From the NCBI GenBank assembly GCA_026998145.1, contig JALTRC010000483.1, positions 1-8,714 of the forward strand: 8,714 nucleotides of DNA, given 5' to 3'. The notes under the pieces are model-generated. The model saw nothing but the letters and a program-made list of their open reading frames with translations. It was not told the DNA's origin and made no database searches. Positions 5,575 to 8,714 of the stretch are shown here, piece after piece. Position numbers and translations under genes: made by a program. Origin of the DNA: Gammaproteobacteria bacterium (GTDB lineage: Bacteria; Pseudomonadota; Gammaproteobacteria; SZUA-229). Each line of letters begins with the position of its first letter. The stretch's first letter is position 1.

Positions 5575-6794
5575 TATTGGCTAACCGGTATGAGCTGAAA
5601 TCCTTTATCCGATGTCTGCCACTGAACAAAAACACTTTCCCCATCACTGAGCAAAAAAGGGTAATCCCCGTCCGCTGCGGTGGATATTAATTTAGCAGGC
5701 TGCCAGCTTGTTCCATTGTCATCTGAATGCTGTAGCCAGACGCTGGCCTGTTTGCCATCAAACTGTTTCCATGTCAGCCAGACATCCTGATTCACATTGA
5801 TTACATTAGGATGAGATGCCCCTGCCCGATAATCGCCAAACGAAAAGGCTTTAGTGTAAGAGCCATCTGGCTGACGACGACGATAAAAAAGCCCGTGACG
5901 ATCAGTCGCGTTATCGAACCACACCAGATGATAATCACCCCTTTCTGCAACTGCCATATCCGGCCCATGATGCGGGCAGGCATCTACACGCCATTCATCA
6001 TAGCTAACCCTTTCTACAGTGCTCGGCTGATTTTTATCCACAAATTTTACCAGGCTGTGATCCCGTGTATTGTTACCGTAGATATTACGCCATAGGACAA
6101 CCGGCAATTGCTGATCCAAACCCATAACGACTCGACAGCATTCGCAACTGTGGTCAATGATTTTGATATTTTTACTGAAGCTTTGGCCATTATTATCTGA
6201 CCAACTGTAATACAGTGCAGCGCCATGATATATTTTCCCCTGCTGCTCAGCCTGCCACCGATCCCGCTTATCCAACCAGGCAATAAAGATATCACCGTTA
6301 TCATTTACCCGCATGGCATCAAACCGGTGGCCGATCATTTTATTGTCATCATTAACATTTATCGGCTCTGAAAAATGCTCACCTCCATCGATTGAAATAC
6401 TAAAACGCACATTACCGCTAAACCGTTTTTTTAGCGGATGCGTCCAGGAAACATACACTCGCTTATTTTTAACAATAATCTTTGGCCTGTTCTCCCCCTT
6501 TGCGGATATGGCTTCCGGTTTTCGATTAACTACCAACGGTGCTGAAAATGTTTTGCCGTAATCCGTTGAATAGTTTACATACACATGGCCGCCATACACC
6601 CATGCCAGCCAGAGTTTTTTATTGTTATCAAAACTTGCAGATGGCGCTAACGCACAGGCTAATGTCGACAACTGCGAGAGCTCGCTACATGCATCTGAAA
6701 TGGCATAGGCATTTTTATGCGACATGCCTGCAAGAGCCGCTTTAGCCATGCCTGCCAGCACCATGCAACAGATAATAATGGATAATTTTTTCAT
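5574..6794 (-). CDS. Exported Asp-box beta-propeller (sialidase-like) protein with Cys/His cluster
   Basis: The 406-residue product has a signal peptide (MKKLSIIICCMVLAGMAKAALA, cleavage about 19-22), so it should be periplasmic. Four Asp-boxes mark a sialidase-type propeller: STDYGKTF (76-83), SIDGGEHF (134-141), SWSDNNGQSF (197-206) and SDDNGTSW (357-364). The expected F/YRIP motif near the N-terminus and a convincing catalytic set are not apparent, so sialidase activity is doubtful. The unusual part is HSCECCR (His215, Cys217, Cys219, Cys220), followed by WRNIYGNNTRDH (235-246) and CPHHGPD (Cys273, His275, His276). That arrangement could ligate a metal or form disulfides. Both ends overlap neighbouring genes by TAATG, and no Shine-Dalgarno precedes the ATG. 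Binding or processing of the receptor's substrate is inferred; the function is unknown. Confidence 0.88.
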   Translation of the reverse strand: MKKLSIIICCMVLAGMAKAALAGMSHKNAYAISDACSELSQLSTLACALAPSASFDNNKKLWLAWVYGGHVYVNYSTDYGKTFSAPLVVNRKPEAISAKGENRPKIIVKNKRVYVSWTHPLKKRFSGNVRFSISIDGGEHFSEPINVNDDNKMIGHRFDAMRVNDNGDIFIAWLDKRDRWQAEQQGKIYHGAALYYSWSDNNGQSFSKNIKIIDHSCECCRVVMGLDQQLPVVLWRNIYGNNTRDHSLVKFVDKNQPSTVERVSYDEWRVDACPHHGPDMAVAERGDYHLVWFDNATDRHGLFYRRRQPDGSYTKAFSFGDYRAGASHPNVINVNQDVWLTWKQFDGKQASVWLQHSDDNGTSWQPAKLISTAADGDYPFLLSDGESVFVQWQTSDKGFQLIPVSQ

Positions 6795-8714
6795 TAGAAT
6801 TTGTAGTCAACCCCGGCATATAAAGTACGCGGCATACCCGGCGCAAATTCACTGACACCTCGTCTGAAACTGGCCGCTGTTGCATAACGCTCATCCGTTA
6901 CATTCATCAGCCGCGCATACACGTCCATCTGCTGACTTACATGATGATTCATTCTTAAATTATAAATATCATGCCCTTCATACTCGGTTGTATTAGATTG
7001 ATCCATCCAGTATTTACCCAGATGAACCCACTCCAGTTGCATAAAGCCTCCATTTAAAAACTCGGGCTTATATTGCAGCCGTGTATTGCCTATATTGCGG
7101 GGCGCAGACTGTATTTCATTACCACTAAAATCAATATTATTACTACCAACCCGCTGCACCCAGTCTTCATAGGTGTGTTTGGCGTAGGAATAACTCAGGG
7201 ATAATTTCAGCTGTTTAGATAGCTGACTATTTAATCCCAGCTCTATACCTTTATGCAGTGTTTTACCCGCATTAACAGTTGTTCGGTCATCCGTTATTGG
7301 GTCAATAAAACTCACTAAATCATCTTTTACATGCATGGCGTAAATAGAGATTTCATAATTTATATTATCACTCGGCTGACCCCGCAAACCCATCTCATAA
7401 CTGTTTGCCTTAACCGCATCTAAATCCAGTGATGCGGCATTGCTGCCGGGGCGAAATAGCTGCCCTTCCGACGGCGCACGAAATGCATGACGATAAGAAA
7501 CAAAGCCATTTAACTGATTACTAAACTGATAGGCCGCACCTAACTTTGGACTTAAATGGGAAAAATTCACACGGGTATCTGCAGGATGATTGTAACGCGC
7601 CGGAAAACGCATACTCTCTGGTGGCGGGTTAATGGTTAATAAACCATCTGCCATTTGGTTGTTATAGTCGTAACTAAAATCATCGTAACGCAGGCCAGCC
7701 GTTACACGCCATTTGTCTGTAGGGGATGTTTCCACATGCACATAAGGTGAGATAGCCGTATAGCTCACATCATAATCATAGATCACACCCTTAACTGTAT
7801 AAGATGTGAAAATACCCTCCGCATTTTTAAAGGCATCAATACTGTGTTCCAGACGGCTACCGCTCGTATAATCAATATCCGCCCCCACGATTAAACGGGT
7901 TCGATAAGGCTGAAAGTCCATGCGATATTTTGCCAGCAAGCCTGCTGAGTTACTGGTGGTTTCCTTGATGCTGGGGTCATAGCTAAAAGACCAGTTGGGC
8001 ATATAGTCCATAAAATTATGCCGCACATAGGGTGTTAGGCTTAACATGGATGTGAGATATTCTTTTTCATAGGCAGACGATAAACGCAGCGCCTTAACAT
8101 CACGATATGAAATTGGATGATTATTTTTTGTTGGATTATTTAAGTAATCATCTTCACTCAAACGTGATGTACCCGCCGTTTGCTGATTGATATTAGATGC
8201 AGCCAAAACGGTTTTTAAAGTAGCGCCATCATCAAAAAAACGATCCCAACGCAGATTCGAGCTTTGTCGATCATACGCGGTGCCATCACGCCAGCCATCC
8301 GTACGTGTCAGATTCAAATCTGCACGAACTCCATCATCAACCCATGTATTACCGCCATCCATTAACAAGCGTTTCCAGCCAAACTCTCCCGCCTCAGCAT
8401 TGATACTCGCTTCAGCTTCAAGGGGTGATGGTTGCGTCATCACATTAATAACGCCGCCAATCGCATCACTGCCATACAGGGAAGTGCCCGGCCCTTTGGT
8501 CACCTCAATAGTTTGCGCCTGCGGAACATTGACCTCATACAGAGCATTGTGATTAAAAAATCCTGTAGAGCGCGTGGGTATACCATCTTCCAGATACAAA
8601 TAAACGGCCTTTGTGGTAATCGGCTGACGAATAGCCGCCATGTGACCTTCTCCATTGGTAACATTAATATGCACGCCGGGTATCTGCTCCATAATTTCGG
8701 CAGGATGCGCCGGG
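6794..8714 (-). CDS. TonB-dependent outer-membrane receptor (N-terminus outside window)
   Basis: The frame stays open to the right edge (PAHPAEI before the Met at 8692), so that ATG is internal and the signal peptide and TonB box lie beyond the window; about 639 residues are visible. The plug domain is clear: AEIMEQIPGVHIN, the GEGHMAAIRQP loop, VYLYLEDGIPTRS, and the hallmark IEVTKGPGTSLYGSDAIGGVINV. The 22-strand barrel follows, with the typical VSYRHAFRAPSEGQLF motif and an aromatic-ended last strand (LYAGVDYKF), the BAM insertion signal. Such receptors import siderophores, haem, cobalamin, copper complexes or glycans using TonB/ExbBD energy. Nothing visible names the ligand. Two coupled downstream genes encode a Cys/His propeller and a CPPC thioredoxin, which favours a metal or metal complex over a sugar; this is inference. 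The promoter and any Fur-type site lie outside the window. Confidence 0.95.
   Translation of the reverse strand, partial: PAHPAEIMEQIPGVHINVTNGEGHMAAIRQPITTKAVYLYLEDGIPTRSTGFFNHNALYEVNVPQAQTIEVTKGPGTSLYGSDAIGGVINVMTQPSPLEAEASINAEAGEFGWKRLLMDGGNTWVDDGVRADLNLTRTDGWRDGTAYDRQSSNLRWDRFFDDGATLKTVLAASNINQQTAGTSRLSEDDYLNNPTKNNHPISYRDVKALRLSSAYEKEYLTSMLSLTPYVRHNFMDYMPNWSFSYDPSIKETTSNSAGLLAKYRMDFQPYRTRLIVGADIDYTSGSRLEHSIDAFKNAEGIFTSYTVKGVIYDYDVSYTAISPYVHVETSPTDKWRVTAGLRYDDFSYDYNNQMADGLLTINPPPESMRFPARYNHPADTRVNFSHLSPKLGAAYQFSNQLNGFVSYRHAFRAPSEGQLFRPGSNAASLDLDAVKANSYEMGLRGQPSDNINYEISIYAMHVKDDLVSFIDPITDDRTTVNAGKTLHKGIELGLNSQLSKQLKLSLSYSYAKHTYEDWVQRVGSNNIDFSGNEIQSAPRNIGNTRLQYKPEFLNGGFMQLEWVHLGKYWMDQSNTTEYEGHDIYNLRMNHHVSQQMDVYARLMNVTDERYATAASFRRGVSEFAPGMPRTLYAGVDYKF

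Noticed and set aside
5574..6794. Naming the propeller gene as a true sialidase (nanH)
   Set aside because: Asp-boxes alone are shared by many propellers. No FRIP motif is seen, no sialic acid catabolism genes are nearby, and the Cys/His motifs point elsewhere.
8187..8552. Plus-strand open frame of 121 codons inside the receptor gene
   Set aside because: It is antisense to a well-supported TonB receptor plug/barrel coding region and has no recognisable domain or ribosome site.

Overview
The window looks like chromosomal DNA of a moderate-GC gammaproteobacterium, probably in the Pseudomonadales/Cellvibrionales/Oceanospirillales range. Dcd, Mrp and the HAD-IB phosphatase fragment all read like Pseudomonas-type orthologues. 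No phage, IS element, CRISPR, tRNA or rRNA was seen. Gene density is high; the two longest gaps (about 245 bases each) flank mrp.

Layout, left to right. Bases 2-538 (+) hold the 3' part of a HAD-IB phosphatase, convergent with an HDOD signalling protein (549-1394, -). Behind the HDOD gene on the same strand lies dcd, dCTP deaminase (1472-2041, -). Divergent from dcd is a small redox module: a NemR-like TetR repressor (2158-2742, +) and an MdaB-type NAD(P)H quinone reductase (2933-3517, +). Each has an identical 15-bp operator, TAGACGACCGGTCTA, immediately upstream. Next comes mrp/apbC (3765-4856, -), the P-loop Fe-S carrier, with a strong hairpin behind it. In Pseudomonas dcd and mrp are neighbours, so the tetR-mdaB pair looks like an insertion between two housekeeping genes.

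The right half (5101-8714, -) is a tight three-gene operon read from beyond the right edge: a TonB-dependent outer-membrane receptor (N-terminus missing), an exported Asp-box beta-propeller protein usually labelled sialidase-like, and an exported thioredoxin-fold protein with a CPPC site. Both junctions are TAATG stop/start overlaps without a clear Shine-Dalgarno, which implies translational coupling. The propeller carries a Cys/His cluster (HSCECC and CPHHGP) and lacks a recognisable sialidase FRIP motif. I therefore infer a periplasmic metal- or cofactor-handling protein rather than a glycosidase. A receptor, a Cys/His propeller and a thiol oxidoreductase together suggest an uncharacterised uptake-and-handling system for a metal or metal complex. 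The substrate cannot be read from the sequence. This operon is the best candidate for an undescribed system here.

The TetR-MdaB module is the second point of interest. The repressor retains the Cys and Lys that match the HOCl/electrophile-sensing pair of E. coli NemR (Cys106/Lys175). Its promoter overlaps its operator, and the predicted transcript starts almost at the ATG, so its mRNA may be leaderless.
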